From the NCBI RefSeq assembly GCF_023612095.1, contig NZ_CP086235.1, forward strand, positions 4,225,001-4,288,000: 63,000 nt of DNA, read 5' to 3'. The notes beneath the pieces are model-generated. The model was given only the letters and a program-made list of their open reading frames with translations. It searched no databases and had not been told where the DNA came from. Both the position numbers and the translations under genes were made by a program. This document shows positions 1 through 10,028 of this stretch, piece by piece. This stretch comes from Cytobacillus firmus. Lineage in GTDB: Bacteria > Bacillota > Bacilli > Bacillales > Cytobacillaceae. Every line of letters starts with the position of its first letter. Position 1 is the stretch's first letter.

Positions 1-708
<708 letters not shown>

Positions 709-818
709 GAGTTGATTAAGCTCGAGTTGTCTTTTCGAAAAAGACTAATGATTTAAACGTTGACGTATTGTTCGTTCAGTTTTCAAAGATCAATCCGCCG
801 CTCAGAAGCGACTTTATT

Positions 819-847
819 AATATATCATTTCTCAATCACTTCGTCAA
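819..847 (-). promoter_or_regulatory. rrn promoter, proximal (P2-like)
   Basis: On the minus strand there is TTGACG, a 17-bp spacer, and TATATT, lying about 110 bp upstream of the 16S 5' end. This is a near-consensus SigA promoter and, with the second one upstream, gives the tandem P1/P2 layout normal for Bacillus rRNA operons. Confidence 0.8.
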
Positions 848-901
848 CAACTTTTTTAAAAACTTTTAAATGCTGTTAACGTCTCAAGCGACTGTTTTTC
901 T

Positions 902-930
902 ATAATAACACCTGTTGCCCAAAGGGTCAA
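902..930 (-). promoter_or_regulatory. rrn promoter, distal (P1-like)
   Basis: On the minus strand there is TTGACC, a 17-bp spacer, and TATTAT. It lies about 80 bp upstream of the proximal rrn promoter. Together the two explain the gene-free stretch 709-970, which otherwise holds only the 16S leader and A/T-rich sequence. Confidence 0.75.
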
Positions 931-971
931 CAAGTTATTCAAAAAAAACACAAAAAAATTATTATCCTATC

Positions 972-1012
972 AAATAAAAAGAAACCAGCTGTTTTAACCG
1001 CAGCTGGTTTCT
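972..1012 (-). terminator. Rho-independent terminator after ptsG
   Basis: An 11-bp perfect stem (GAAACCAGCTG with its complement) and an eight-base loop are followed on the minus strand by TTTTTATTTG. It sits just below the ptsG stop and separates it from the rrn promoters. Confidence 0.9.
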
Positions 1013-1025
1013 TCTATATTATATA

Positions 1026-3086
1026 TTATTGTTTTGAGATGACGATGATATCTTTTTCTTTAAGGTCAACAGCGCCAGGCTTATTAATTTTGATTGTTTC
1101 ACCCTGCTGAAGGTTTGTGAATACGATCGGTGTAATAATAGAAGTGGCATTTTCCCCGATATAATCCAGATCCACTTTCAATAGCGGCTGTCCCGCTTCT
1201 ACGCGGTCATTCTCAGCAATTAACGCTTCAAATCCCTGACCCTTCAGGTTAACCGTATCAATTCCCACATGAATCAGGATTTCGCGGCCTGAATCTGAAA
1301 GGATGCCAATCGCATGCTTAGTCGGGAACATATTAACGATTTTCCCGTCTACCGGTGAAACTACAGTTCCTTCTGAAGGTACAATCGCAAAACCATCACC
1401 CATCATTTTACCTGAGAATACAGCGTCAGGCACTTCTGTAATTGGTTTGATTTCACCTTTTAATGGCGCAATGAATGTATCTTCCTTATGTTCAGTCTGA
1501 AGAGCCTCAGGATTTACTTCTTCAATCTGCTGCTCTACTCCGCCTTCCGGAGATTTTTCAACTGCGCGCGGTCTTTTGCCGCTCATGATATCTTTCATTT
1601 GGCCTTTAATTGTTTCAGATCTCGGGCCAAAGATAGCCTGAATGTTGTTTCCAACTTCAAGTACTCCAGATGCGCCAAGTTTCTTCAAGCGTTCTTTGTC
1701 TACATTTTTAATATCGTTTACTGAAACACGAAGTCGAGTAATGCAAGCATCCAGATGAGCGATGTTTTCTTGTCCGCCCATAGCATCAAGAACTTCATAT
1801 GGAAGATCTCCGCCTTTGCCTGAAGCAGCTGATTCTTCATCTTCTACTTCTTCACGGCCAGGAGTCATTAGATTAAATTTACGGATGGCAAACCTGAAGC
1901 CAAAGTAATAGATCACAGCAAATACCAATCCAACCGGAATCACAATCCAGGCATTTGTCTGAGGGTTGATTAATCCGAATAGGATATAGTCAATCAAACC
2001 GCCCGAGAAAGTCATTCCAATTTTTACATCTAAAAGATGCATAGTCATAAATGACAGACCTGCAAACACTGCGTGTACAGCAAACAGGATCGGAGCTACG
2101 AACAAGAATGAGAATTCAAGCGGCTCTGTAATACCTGTTAAGAAAGAAGTTAATGCTGCAGACGCCATAAGACCTCCGACTACCACTTTCTTTTCAGGAC
2201 GTGCTTCATGATAAATCGCTAATGCAGCCGCAGGAAGTCCGAACATCATGAACGGGAATTTACCAGTCATGAATGTACCCGCAGTAAGATTTTGTACATT
2301 ATCACTGATTTGCGCCATGAAAATCCGCTGGTCACCGCGTACTGTTTCACCCGCATTCGTTACATACTGTCCAAATTCATACCAGAACGGAGAGTAGAAA
2401 ATATGATGCAGACCAAAAGGAATCAGCGACCGTTCAATTAAACCAAATATAAATGCTGACAAAGTCAGGTTCGCATGAACCATGTTTTGTGAGAAAGCAT
2501 TTAATCCTTCCTGGATTGGCGGCCAAATAACCAGCATCAGCAAACCAAGGATTACTGATGTTGCAGCCGTAATAATGGGAACAAAACGTTTCCCGGCAAA
2601 GAATCCTAAGTATGAAGGAAGTTCGATTTCGTAGAACTTGTTGTATAATGCAGCAGCGATAATCCCCACTATAATACCGCCGAATACACCTGTTTGCAGA
2701 GTTGGAATTCCTAAGATATTCGCATAATTAAGTCCATTTACATCCTCTGCCGTTATTCCGGCAGCCGTACCCATTGTCACGTTCATAATCAAATAACCGA
2801 TAATGGCAGCTAGCGCAGCTACACCTTCACCGCCTGCCAAACCAACAGCTACACCGACTGCAAATAGCACCGGCAGGTTAGCAAATACGATATCCCCTGC
2901 TTTTTGCATAACCTGGGCAACGATCTCGACCCCGCTGTTATCCAGGAACGGAGCCAGCTCAAGAAGCGCCGGATTCTGCAGAGCCGCACCAAGAGCAAGC
3001 AGGATCCCCGCTGCAGGCAGCAATGCTACAGGAAGCATCAAGGCTTTTCCAACTTTTTGCAGAACGCCAAATACTTTTTTAAACAT
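1026..3086 (-). CDS. ptsG: PTS glucose-specific transporter, EIICBA fusion
   Basis: Membrane enzyme II that takes up glucose and phosphorylates it to glucose-6-phosphate with phosphate from PEP via HPr. The 686 residues carry, in order, an EIIC membrane domain (about 1-410, many hydrophobic segments), an EIIB domain with the phosphorylated Cys in [10 protein letters not shown] (about 450), and an EIIA domain with its His in ILIHVGIDT near 600. Length and domain order match B. subtilis PtsG. The start is set by AGGAGG seven bases upstream of the ATG. The leader carries an antiterminator/terminator (3152-3268) and the next upstream gene is glcT, so control is by GlcT-mediated antitermination in response to glucose. 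Confidence 0.95.
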   Translation of the reverse strand: MFKKVFGVLQKVGKALMLPVALLPAAGILLALGAALQNPALLELAPFLDNSGVEIVAQVMQKAGDIVFANLPVLFAVGVAVGLAGGEGVAALAAIIGYLIMNVTMGTAAGITAEDVNGLNYANILGIPTLQTGVFGGIIVGIIAAALYNKFYEIELPSYLGFFAGKRFVPIITAATSVILGLLMLVIWPPIQEGLNAFSQNMVHANLTLSAFIFGLIERSLIPFGLHHIFYSPFWYEFGQYVTNAGETVRGDQRIFMAQISDNVQNLTAGTFMTGKFPFMMFGLPAAALAIYHEARPEKKVVVGGLMASAALTSFLTGITEPLEFSFLFVAPILFAVHAVFAGLSFMTMHLLDVKIGMTFSGGLIDYILFGLINPQTNAWIVIPVGLVFAVIYYFGFRFAIRKFNLMTPGREEVEDEESAASGKGGDLPYEVLDAMGGQENIAHLDACITRLRVSVNDIKNVDKERLKKLGASGVLEVGNNIQAIFGPRSETIKGQMKDIMSGKRPRAVEKSPEGGVEQQIEEVNPEALQTEHKEDTFIAPLKGEIKPITEVPDAVFSGKMMGDGFAIVPSEGTVVSPVDGKIVNMFPTKHAIGILSDSGREILIHVGIDTVNLKGQGFEALIAENDRVEAGQPLLKVDLDYIGENATSIITPIVFTNLQQGETIKINKPGAVDLKEKDIIVISKQ

Positions 3087-3151
3087 ATGTTAACCTCCTA
3101 AAAATTTTTACTCATTAAGCGTTTTCATTTAATAGCGTCAACCATTAAAAA

Positions 3152-3268
3152 ACAAAAAAGGCATGAGGAAAAAAGGATATAATTCAGGTGCACACAAGGG
3201 TATCATACCCTATTTACCTAAATTCAATTACCTTTCTTCACTCATGCCTGATCGAATCAGTAACACGT
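3152..3268 (-). promoter_or_regulatory. GlcT-responsive RNA antiterminator (RAT) overlapping a terminator, ptsG leader
   Basis: On the minus strand, 3268-3241 reads as the ptsG-type RAT (GTTACTGATTCGATCAGGC core). Its end, AGGCATGAG (3249-3241), can instead pair with CTCATGCCT (3167-3159), which is followed by a T run, forming a terminator. The mutually exclusive pairing is the established GlcT mechanism. A small inner hairpin (GGGTAT/ATACCC, about 3200) lies in the loop. Confidence 0.85.
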
Positions 3269-3304
3269 AAAGACTTGCCAATTCTGGACAAGATACTATC
3301 GTAA

Positions 3305-4147
3305 TTAATTTATTTTCTTTTGAAGCCTTTGCAGATGCATAGTCAGATAAACAGCTTCTGCGTTATAGACTGGTTTTTTTAATGTTTGCTGCATTACTTT
3401 AATGAGCTTCCAAGAGAGATTGTAGCATACCGGGTATTCCTCTTTCAAGAGTGAAGTTATTTTTTCCGGTTCTTCAACGACCTCGCCTTTATTAACCCTT
3501 TCAATGGTGAAGCGGATATGGCGGACAAGCCTCATATAATCGATGCTGTCTTTATCAATTTGAATGTCCAGCTGGTCTTCAATCATGTTAACGAGATGGG
3601 TCACCAGCTGAGAATGCTGATTCACTTCGGATAAATTTCGATTCATTACCGCACTATGCACGTGCAGGGCAATAAACCCAATCTCTCCTTCCGGCAAATA
3701 AATACCCGTGCGATGCCCTATAAGATTTACAACTTCCTGGGCTATTCCGAATTCGAATGGGTAAAGTGTCTTCGTTTCGATAAGAAAGGGATTTCTCATT
3801 TCCATCCCTTTCTTCATGCGTGTTATCGCAAACATCAAGTGGTCAGTCAGCGCAACATGGATATGTTCATTAAGCACGGAGTTTGCCCTTTGTTTAATCA
3901 ATTGGATCGAGGAAATAATTGCTTCAAGCAATTCATTCTCCACATAAGGCATGAGCTTAAGATAATTCTCCTGCTCTTTTTCATTTTTAAGCACAAAGAG
4001 CTTTTCAACCAAAGCAGAATCGATTGGCTGGCCCGATTTCCGGTTAAAGCCAATCCCTTTTCCAATCAGGACGACTTCTCCCAATGACTCATGGCTACCA
4101 ATAAGGACGTTATTATTCAGCACTTTTTTTACCTTATATTCATCCAT
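3305..4147 (-). CDS. glcT: PtsGHI operon transcription antiterminator (BglG/SacY family)
   Basis: RNA-binding antiterminator. The N-terminal CAT domain (about residues 1-60, with the KKVLNNNVL motif typical of the family) binds the RAT in the ptsG leader. Two PRD domains follow (about 70-280) with conserved His in contexts such as DHLMFAI and ALHVHSA, which are targets for PTS phosphorylation. The start is taken at the ATG at 4147 because GGGGAG lies six bases upstream; an earlier in-frame ATG at 4165 has no ribosome site. It lies directly upstream of ptsG in the same direction, as in B. subtilis. Confidence 0.93.
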   Translation of the reverse strand: MDEYKVKKVLNNNVLIGSHESLGEVVLIGKGIGFNRKSGQPIDSALVEKLFVLKNEKEQENYLKLMPYVENELLEAIISSIQLIKQRANSVLNEHIHVALTDHLMFAITRMKKGMEMRNPFLIETKTLYPFEFGIAQEVVNLIGHRTGIYLPEGEIGFIALHVHSAVMNRNLSEVNQHSQLVTHLVNMIEDQLDIQIDKDSIDYMRLVRHIRFTIERVNKGEVVEEPEKITSLLKEEYPVCYNLSWKLIKVMQQTLKKPVYNAEAVYLTMHLQRLQKKIN

Positions 4148-4182
4148 ACTCTTCTCCCCGCCCATTAAACAAATGTACTCTC

Positions 4183-4211
4183 ATGGTATAAAAGCCTGTA
4201 CGTGAAGTCAA
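4183..4211 (-). promoter_or_regulatory. SigA-type promoter of glcT
   Basis: On the minus strand: TTGACT, a 17-bp spacer, and TACCAT, about 35 bp upstream of the glcT start. Assignment is from the match to consensus and the position only. Confidence 0.6.
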
Positions 4212-4231
4212 CGAATCGATTTAATTAAATA

Positions 4232-4259
4232 TAAAAAGAGACCCGCATCCTGCGGGCCC
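4232..4259 (-). terminator. Terminator after pbuG
   Basis: Minus-strand stem CCCGCA/TGCGGG with a tight loop, followed by TCTCTTTTTAT, starting about 12 bases below the pbuG stop. Confidence 0.85.
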
Positions 4260-4270
4260 CACACATCCTG

Positions 4271-5599
4271 TTACTTCAGGAAAATGAAATACATAATAAA
4301 TATGACGAACAGCACATACATGATTGGGTGAATTTCTTTTATTCTCCCTTTTACAATCATGGTAATTGGATAGAAAATGAATCCGATTGCGATTCCTGTT
4401 GCGATACTGTAAGTTAATGGCATTGCAATAATAGTAAGGAAGGCCGGAACTGCAATTTCAAACTTTGTCCAATCAATGTTGCCTAATGAAGCAACCATCA
4501 GTACACCGACAATGATCAGCGCCGGAGCAGTCACCGCAGAAGTTATAACCTCTAATAGCGGGAAGAAGAATAATGATAACAGGAAGAATCCCGCTGTTAC
4601 AATCGATGCAAATCCTGTTCTCGCACCTGCCGCAACCCCTGAGGAAGACTCAATAAAGGAAGTTGTTGTGGATGTTCCGAATATCGCACCAACGACTGTT
4701 GCTGTTGAGTCTGCCAGAAGCGCTTTACCTGCACGAGGCAATTTATTTTCCTTCATTAAGCCCGCCTGGTTGGCAACACCTACTAACGTTCCCGCTGTAT
4801 CAAAGAAGTCGACGAACAGGAATGTCAGGACAACGACCAGCATGCTGGTTGAGAAGAATGAAGGGTCGCTGTAGGCCCCGAATGCCGCTCCGAACGTTGG
4901 AGCCACACTTGGCACAGAATCAACAACCTTTCCTGGAACATCAATTAAGCCGGCAATCATCCCAGCAACAGTAGTGATTACCATACCAATAAAAATTCCG
5001 CCATTTATCCCTTTTGTCATCAGGATTACTGTTATGACGATGCCGAAAATGGCCAGGAGCACATTCCCGTCAGTAAAATCCCCTAATCCAACAAGGACCG
5101 CATCATTATTGACAATCAGCCCTGCACTTTGAGCGCCGACAAATGTAATAAACAAACCGATTCCGGCACTGACAGCATACTTCAATTCTGCAGGAATCGA
5201 GTTAATGATTTTTTCACGCAAACCTGAAAGTGATAAAAAGATAAAGATAATTCCTGAGATCAAAACTCCGCCTAATGCATGCTGCCAAGGAATTCCCATC
5301 GTTAAAACAACAGTATAAGCAAAAAATGCATTTAATCCCATACCCGGAGCAAGTGCAATCGGATATCTGGCCAGCACACCCATTAATAGGGATCCAATTG
5401 CCGCAGCCACTGCTGTTGCCACAAATACTGCCCCATAGTCCATTCTCATGGCATTCGGCAAATCCGGTATATCCATTAACGATAAAGTAATCGGATTAAC
5501 GACTAAAATATAAGCCATTGCTAAAAATGTTGTGAGTCCGCCGATGAATTCACGGCGATAGTTAGTACCAAGTTCTTCAAACTGGAAGTACTTCTTCAT
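4271..5599 (-). CDS. pbuG: Hypoxanthine/guanine permease (NCS2/AzgA type)
   Basis: Polytopic membrane transporter for purine bases, 442 residues, matching the usual length of Bacillus PbuG. It begins with the family-typical MKKYFQFEELGTNYRREF, has about 12 hydrophobic segments, and has conserved patches such as GMGLNAFFAY and the TSTTTSFIESSSG region. The start is the ATG at 5599 preceded by GGGGAAAAG; an in-frame extension to 5704 would run through the riboswitch terminator and is rejected. It is transcribed from its own promoter through a guanine riboswitch, so expression should fall when guanine is plentiful. Confidence 0.93.
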   Translation of the reverse strand: MKKYFQFEELGTNYRREFIGGLTTFLAMAYILVVNPITLSLMDIPDLPNAMRMDYGAVFVATAVAAAIGSLLMGVLARYPIALAPGMGLNAFFAYTVVLTMGIPWQHALGGVLISGIIFIFLSLSGLREKIINSIPAELKYAVSAGIGLFITFVGAQSAGLIVNNDAVLVGLGDFTDGNVLLAIFGIVITVILMTKGINGGIFIGMVITTVAGMIAGLIDVPGKVVDSVPSVAPTFGAAFGAYSDPSFFSTSMLVVVLTFLFVDFFDTAGTLVGVANQAGLMKENKLPRAGKALLADSTATVVGAIFGTSTTTSFIESSSGVAAGARTGFASIVTAGFFLLSLFFFPLLEVITSAVTAPALIIVGVLMVASLGNIDWTKFEIAVPAFLTIIAMPLTYSIATGIAIGFIFYPITMIVKGRIKEIHPIMYVLFVIFIMYFIFLK

Positions 5600-5633
5600 T
5601 TCTTTTCCCCTATTGGCTATCTTTATTTTCACA

Positions 5634-5664
5634 ATAAAAAAACTCCGGCATTTGAGTACCGGAG
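5634..5664 (-). terminator. Riboswitch-controlled terminator, pbuG leader
   Basis: Minus-strand stem CTCCGG/CCGGAG with a ten-base loop and a TTTTTTT tract. It lies between the purine aptamer (5742-5810) and the pbuG start and is the likely expression platform. Confidence 0.85.
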
Positions 5665-5741
5665 CATTGACAACTGGGTTCGTGCTTGCCATAGGGAAAA
5701 ACAAAGAAGAATAAAGGCAAAAACATCCCTATTTGCACTTA

Positions 5742-5810
5742 CCTCGTAGTCAAGCTATTTACGGCAGCTCGGTAGAAACTTTTGGGCCATATCCCCAAGA
5801 TTATACGACG
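5742..5810 (-). promoter_or_regulatory. Purine riboswitch aptamer (guanine type), pbuG leader
   Basis: The minus strand shows the purine aptamer hallmarks: TATAATC, the P2 arm with GATATGG, TTTCTACC, the P3 arm with CCGTAAAT, and TTGACTACGA closing P1. The base corresponding to position 74 is C (in GACTA), which marks guanine/hypoxanthine specificity rather than adenine. Ligand binding is expected to favour the downstream terminator. Confidence 0.93.
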
Positions 5811-5836
5811 TAAAACGACATATTTAATTCTTCTTT

Positions 5837-5865
5837 ATCATAACACCTCAAAAAGTCCCAGTCAA
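5837..5865 (-). promoter_or_regulatory. SigA-type promoter of the pbuG leader
   Basis: Minus strand: TTGACT, a 17-bp spacer, and TATGAT. It lies 27 bp upstream of the aptamer and abuts the tail of the guaA terminator. Confidence 0.7.
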
Positions 5866-5867
5866 TA

Positions 5868-5898
5868 GAAAAAGCGAACATTTTCATGTCCGCTTTTT
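5868..5898 (-). terminator. Terminator after guaA
   Basis: Minus-strand stem AAAAAGCG.ACAT pairs with ATGT.CGCTTTTT, followed by a T-rich tail. It lies 15 bases below the guaA stop. Confidence 0.85.
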
Positions 5899-5913
5899 AT
5901 TAATGTTCGTATT

Positions 5914-7467
5914 TTATTCCCACTCGATTGTTGCAGGCGGCTTGCTTGTAATATCGTAAACCACTCTGTTGACATGCGATACTTCATTAACGATTCTAGT
6001 TGAAATAATCTCCAGTACATCCCATGGAATACGTGCCCAGTCAGAAGTCATACCATCAATGGAAGTAACCGCACGGATTCCAATCGTATAATCATAAGTC
6101 CGGGCATCTCCCATTACACCGACACTGCGGATATCGGGCAAGACAGTGAAATATTGCCAAATATCACGATCCAGACCTGCCTTTTTAATTTCCTCGCGCA
6201 AGATGGCATCAGATTCGCGTACAATTTCCAGCTTGTCCTCTGAAATCTCTCCCAGCACGCGGATCCCTAATCCCGGACCAGGGAAGGGCTGTCTCCACAC
6301 GATTTCATCGGGAATGCCAAGCTCTGTTCCAAGTGCGCGCACTTCATCTTTAAACAGCGTGTTAAGCGGCTCAATCAGCTTAAATTGCATATCTTCGGGA
6401 AGCCCGCCTACATTGTGATGAGATTTAATCGTCTGGGCAGTAGCTGTTCCACTTTCAATAATATCGGTATAAAGTGTTCCTTGTGCAAGGAACTCAATGC
6501 CTTCAAGCTTAGTAGCTTCATCATCGAATACATAAATAAATTCGTTGCCGATGATTTTACGTTTTTGTTCAGGATCGCTCACACCTTTAAGCTTATTCAT
6601 AAAGCGTTCCTGGGCATCCACTTTAATGACATTCATATTAAAGCCATCTGCAAATGTCTTCATGACGCCTTCTGCTTCATCTTTTCTCAACAGGCCGTGA
6701 TCGACGAAAATACAAGTCAGCTGGTCGCCGATTGCTTTATGGATAAGGACGGCAACAACAGATGAATCAACACCGCCGCTCAATGCGCAAAGAACCTTTT
6801 TATCTCCAACTTCCTGGCGGATCTTTTCCATTTCAATTTCAATGAAGTTTTCCATTGACCAATCGCCAGTACAGCCGCAAACACCGAACACAAAGTTTTT
6901 CAGCATATCATTTCCATGAACAGAGTGGCGCACCTCAGGGTGGAATTGAACAGCGTATAAACCGCGTTCTTCATTGCTCATCGCCGCAATTGGGCATGAT
7001 GGATTGGTACCATCTACTGTAAAACCGGCCGGAGCCTCTACGACAAGATCGCCATGGCTCATCCAGACAGTCTGTTCCCGAGGAAGATCTGCAAACAATT
7101 TGGATTCATTTTCAATCTTCATGATTGCCTTTCCGTATTCACGGTGCTTGGCAGGTTCTACTTTACCATCAAAATGCATGGTCATCAGCTGCATGCCATA
7201 GCAGATTCCGAAAATCGGCAATCCCAGTTCAAATATTTCTTCATCACAGCGGAAGGCATTTTCGCCATATACACTGTTAGGCCCTCCGGAAAAAATAATT
7301 CCTTTCGGATTCATTTCCTTGATTTCTGCAGCTGTAATCGTATGCGGATGCAGCTCACTGTAAACACCAAATTCACGAATTCTGCGTGTGATTAACTGAT
7401 TGTACTGGCTTCCAAAGTCCAGTACTACGATCATTTCCTGATTTTGAAGTTCTGTTTTCCCCGTCAC
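5914..7467 (-). CDS. guaA: GMP synthase (glutamine-hydrolysing)
   Basis: Converts XMP to GMP using ATP and glutamine, the last step of guanine nucleotide synthesis. Domains: class I glutamine amidotransferase (Cys in GICYGMQ near residue 85, His/Glu in VQFHPEVRH), ATP pyrophosphatase with the P-loop LSGGVDSS (about 230), and the C-terminal dimerisation domain ending KPPATIEWE. About 517 residues, close to B. subtilis GuaA throughout. The GTG at 7467 is preferred because GAGGTG lies six bases upstream; a GTG at 7476 overlaps that ribosome site. It has its own guanine riboswitch, so it is co-regulated with pbuG. Confidence 0.96.
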   Translation of the reverse strand: MTGKTELQNQEMIVVLDFGSQYNQLITRRIREFGVYSELHPHTITAAEIKEMNPKGIIFSGGPNSVYGENAFRCDEEIFELGLPIFGICYGMQLMTMHFDGKVEPAKHREYGKAIMKIENESKLFADLPREQTVWMSHGDLVVEAPAGFTVDGTNPSCPIAAMSNEERGLYAVQFHPEVRHSVHGNDMLKNFVFGVCGCTGDWSMENFIEIEMEKIRQEVGDKKVLCALSGGVDSSVVAVLIHKAIGDQLTCIFVDHGLLRKDEAEGVMKTFADGFNMNVIKVDAQERFMNKLKGVSDPEQKRKIIGNEFIYVFDDEATKLEGIEFLAQGTLYTDIIESGTATAQTIKSHHNVGGLPEDMQFKLIEPLNTLFKDEVRALGTELGIPDEIVWRQPFPGPGLGIRVLGEISEDKLEIVRESDAILREEIKKAGLDRDIWQYFTVLPDIRSVGVMGDARTYDYTIGIRAVTSIDGMTSDWARIPWDVLEIISTRIVNEVSHVNRVVYDITSKPPATIEWE

Positions 7468-7608
7468 ACTGTTCACCTCATTAAATTTGTTATATTGCCT
7501 TTAGTCTTCTCTCCTGCAGATAAAATATCTAGTAAAAATATAATTTCTCAAGCATTTCATATATATCAACGGATAGCTGGACAATAAAAAAAACCGAAAC
7601 TCTTTCTC

Positions 7609-7670
7609 CACAAAAAAAGTGAAGGCAGAATTCCGGTTCTCACGTATAGCAAAAAACTTCTTCTGCCTTC
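7609..7670 (-). terminator. Riboswitch-controlled terminator, guaA leader
   Basis: A ten-base perfect stem (GAAGGCAGAA with TTCTGCCTTC) is followed on the minus strand by ACTTTTTTTG. The 5' arm overlaps the 3' strand of aptamer helix P1, so ligand state and terminator folding are directly linked. Confidence 0.9.
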
Positions 7671-7735
7671 ATAGTCAGATCATTTACGGCGATCCGGTAG
7701 AGACTTTCGAACCATATTATCGAGGATATATGAAG
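7667..7735 (-). promoter_or_regulatory. Purine riboswitch aptamer (guanine type), guaA leader
   Basis: Minus strand: CTTCATATATCC opens P1, then ATATGGTTCG, GTCTCTACC, GCCGTAAAT and TGACTATGAAG closing P1. The discriminating base is C (GACTA), so guanine is the predicted ligand. This is the second such element within 2 kb. Confidence 0.93.
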
Positions 7736-7797
7736 GTGCATGATTTAATTGTGTAAAACGGCAAAATCCGAACAATATGCCGCTGTCTTATTTGCCT

Positions 7798-7827
7798 ATT
7801 GTAACAACAGCCGCAAATCCCGGTCAA
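7798..7827 (-). promoter_or_regulatory. SigA-type promoter of the guaA leader
   Basis: Minus strand: TTGACC, an 18-bp spacer, and TACAAT. The -35 box overlaps the last codons of the upstream transglutaminase gene. Confidence 0.7.
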
Positions 7828-10028
7828 GCTATTGTCCTTTTAATTAAATTTTCCCACAATTCCTTCGTATCATTCCAGCTTCCTTCTTTCAGGACCCCCC
7901 TGTAGACAAGCTCTTCGTAGTGTGCTGTCAGCCTGCTCATTTCCCTTGTTGAGAAAAAGCTGTCAACATACTTGGCATAATCCCTTAAGGTTTGTCCGCT
8001 TTTCCGTTTTAACCCGTATCGGTCCAATTCCTTTAAAAGAATCAGGTAAGCCTTGGCGAAGTGCTCATCATTCCTTGTTCTTTTAAATCTCCAGATGAAA
8101 TAATGAGGAAGCCATTTACCCCGTTTTTGGAAAATCACGATAACAAGCAAAGCAGCTGCCAATACGGCTGCTCCGATGACTTTCCAATGTTCTTTAAAGA
8201 AAGACTCTATATTGCCCAAAAGCTTTTCTAAAGTAAACGGCGACTCTTCAGATGATGTTACGTCCGGCTTGTCCGGCTTGACAGGAGTCTCAGTCTCTTT
8301 TGGCTTTTCTGTCTCCGGCTGGTTCGTATTTTCACCTGCAGTGTCAAAGTTGAACTGAACGTTATTATTAAAGCCCTGGGTTGGTTCAAATGGAACCCAG
8401 CCCATTTCAGGAAAATAAATTTCCACCCAAGAATGGGCATTGTTATTTGTTACCTCAAACAAGCGAAGACCAGACCCGAGTGATTGCTTGAATTCTCCCT
8501 CTGTATAGCCCTTTACCCATCTTGCCGGCAATCCAATCGACCTCGCCATAACCACCATAGAGGAAGAGAAATTGTCGCAATACCCCTGCTTGGCATCAAA
8601 TAAAAATTGGTCCACATAATCCTCATTTTCATCCGGAACAGCTACGTCTGTCTGGCTGTAGGTATATTCCGCCCTTCGGAAATACCTCTCAAGCTCCCTG
8701 GCTTTTTCAAACCAATCCGGCTGATCCTGAGTGATTTCCTGCGCCAGCTCCCTGACTCGTTCAGGTAATTCTTCAGGCAGCTGTGTATATCGGGACAAAA
8801 ATTCCTCAGGAAGTGATTCCGCTTTTGCTCCCGATGCCTTCATGGCAGTCACACTGTATTCAGGCACCGCAAAATCCAATTTGTAATCTTCCAATGCAAA
8901 CGACCGTCCGCTATCCAATGTCCGGATCTTTTCTGTGGCCGTTTCCAGCTCATAGGTAATGAAAGGCGAGGCTTCGATATTTTTTAACCCTAATGGATAC
9001 ACCACATGAGGGTAATTCATAAAAGTATAAACCGAGCTTACTTCATCTTTGGTTTCAATTGCATCGTTATCGATGAACGATGTAACCGGGATTTCTTCTC
9101 CCATTCCAAACGGAAGATATTCCCCTTCAGGCTGGGAGGTTACCCATCCCTTGCCTGTATACGTATCCTTCGTTTCCACCTTCCAGTAATGGCGGGACTC
9201 CACTTCCGCCCTGAAAACCACAGCGTTATCTCCTATAAAAGGGCCGCCAAGGCGGGAATCGTCTTCACCATAGCCGATTTTCTGAATACCCGGGCCATCA
9301 CTGCCGCTGTTCTGCCCATAGGATTTTATAAACGGAACAGGATCGGGCCAAATCGGTTCTGCCTTTGGGGCAGCAAATCCCAAACCTGTGCTTAGCGCGA
9401 TCAGAGCCGTCAGCGGAATCATCCATTTGCGCGACAGGGAGGCTTCTTTCTTCAGCCCTTCCTGCTCCAGAAGACGGTTAAACGTTAAGATCCCCATAAC
9501 CGCAAATCCTGCAATAACTGTCCTGACAATCGCTGCGTCTGCCGTGTATGGCGTAAAGGTGTCCAGGACCGTTATATAAATGAGTGTCATGAAAAAGAAA
9601 ATGAAAATCTGCCTGCGATTAATCAGCCAGTACTGAATCAAATAGGTCATCAGCCACAGCAGTATGAAAAAAAGCAGGCTTCTGAAAAGATTGGTTATTG
9701 CGGGCCAGTCTCTCCCAGCCAGCAAGCCAAAGTTATGCCACATATCCGATGCAAACGCGGCTATCCATGAAAAATGAAAAAAGGAGCCTTCAAAATACAA
9801 ATAATGCAGCTCATATAAAATATAAAGCACCTTAATAGCACTGCTCATTACTGGACTTACGCCAAAGAAAGCCATAAGGAGTGACAATACAAGGAACACA
9901 AGAAAAACGAAAATATTCGATGTATCTGTCAGCTCTTCAACCGGGCGCAGCCATTCCCATAATAAGAAAAAGCCAAGAACATATAGAAGAAAGGTGGCAA
10001 AATCTTTTTGAACCCGCTGATAGCCCAT
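7824..10028 (-). CDS. yebA: Transglutaminase-like membrane protein (YebA family)
   Basis: A 734-residue membrane protein. About five hydrophobic segments fill residues 10-210, an extracytoplasmic region follows, then a transglutaminase core with the Cys in QGYCDNFSSS, the His in NAHSWVEIYF and the FEPTQGF motif (about 480-560). A Pro/Glu/Thr-rich stretch, one more membrane helix (about 610-630) and a C-terminal DUF4129-like domain complete it. The start ATG shares a base with the stop of the upstream gene (TGATG), indicating translational coupling; upstream GTG codons are possible. The exact substrate is unknown. The operon with yeaC and yeaD is conserved next to guaA. Confidence 0.85.
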   Translation of the reverse strand: MGYQRVQKDFATFLLYVLGFFLLWEWLRPVEELTDTSNIFVFLVFLVLSLLMAFFGVSPVMSSAIKVLYILYELHYLYFEGSFFHFSWIAAFASDMWHNFGLLAGRDWPAITNLFRSLLFFILLWLMTYLIQYWLINRRQIFIFFFMTLIYITVLDTFTPYTADAAIVRTVIAGFAVMGILTFNRLLEQEGLKKEASLSRKWMIPLTALIALSTGLGFAAPKAEPIWPDPVPFIKSYGQNSGSDGPGIQKIGYGEDDSRLGGPFIGDNAVVFRAEVESRHYWKVETKDTYTGKGWVTSQPEGEYLPFGMGEEIPVTSFIDNDAIETKDEVSSVYTFMNYPHVVYPLGLKNIEASPFITYELETATEKIRTLDSGRSFALEDYKLDFAVPEYSVTAMKASGAKAESLPEEFLSRYTQLPEELPERVRELAQEITQDQPDWFEKARELERYFRRAEYTYSQTDVAVPDENEDYVDQFLFDAKQGYCDNFSSSMVVMARSIGLPARWVKGYTEGEFKQSLGSGLRLFEVTNNNAHSWVEIYFPEMGWVPFEPTQGFNNNVQFNFDTAGENTNQPETEKPKETETPVKPDKPDVTSSEESPFTLEKLLGNIESFFKEHWKVIGAAVLAAALLVIVIFQKRGKWLPHYFIWRFKRTRNDEHFAKAYLILLKELDRYGLKRKSGQTLRDYAKYVDSFFSTREMSRLTAHYEELVYRGVLKEGSWNDTKELWENLIKRTIA

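Noticed and set aside
3268..3304. A promoter for ptsG between glcT and the RAT
   Set aside because: Possible -35/-10 elements (TTGTCC, TACGTG) are too weak to call; read-through from glcT cannot be excluded.
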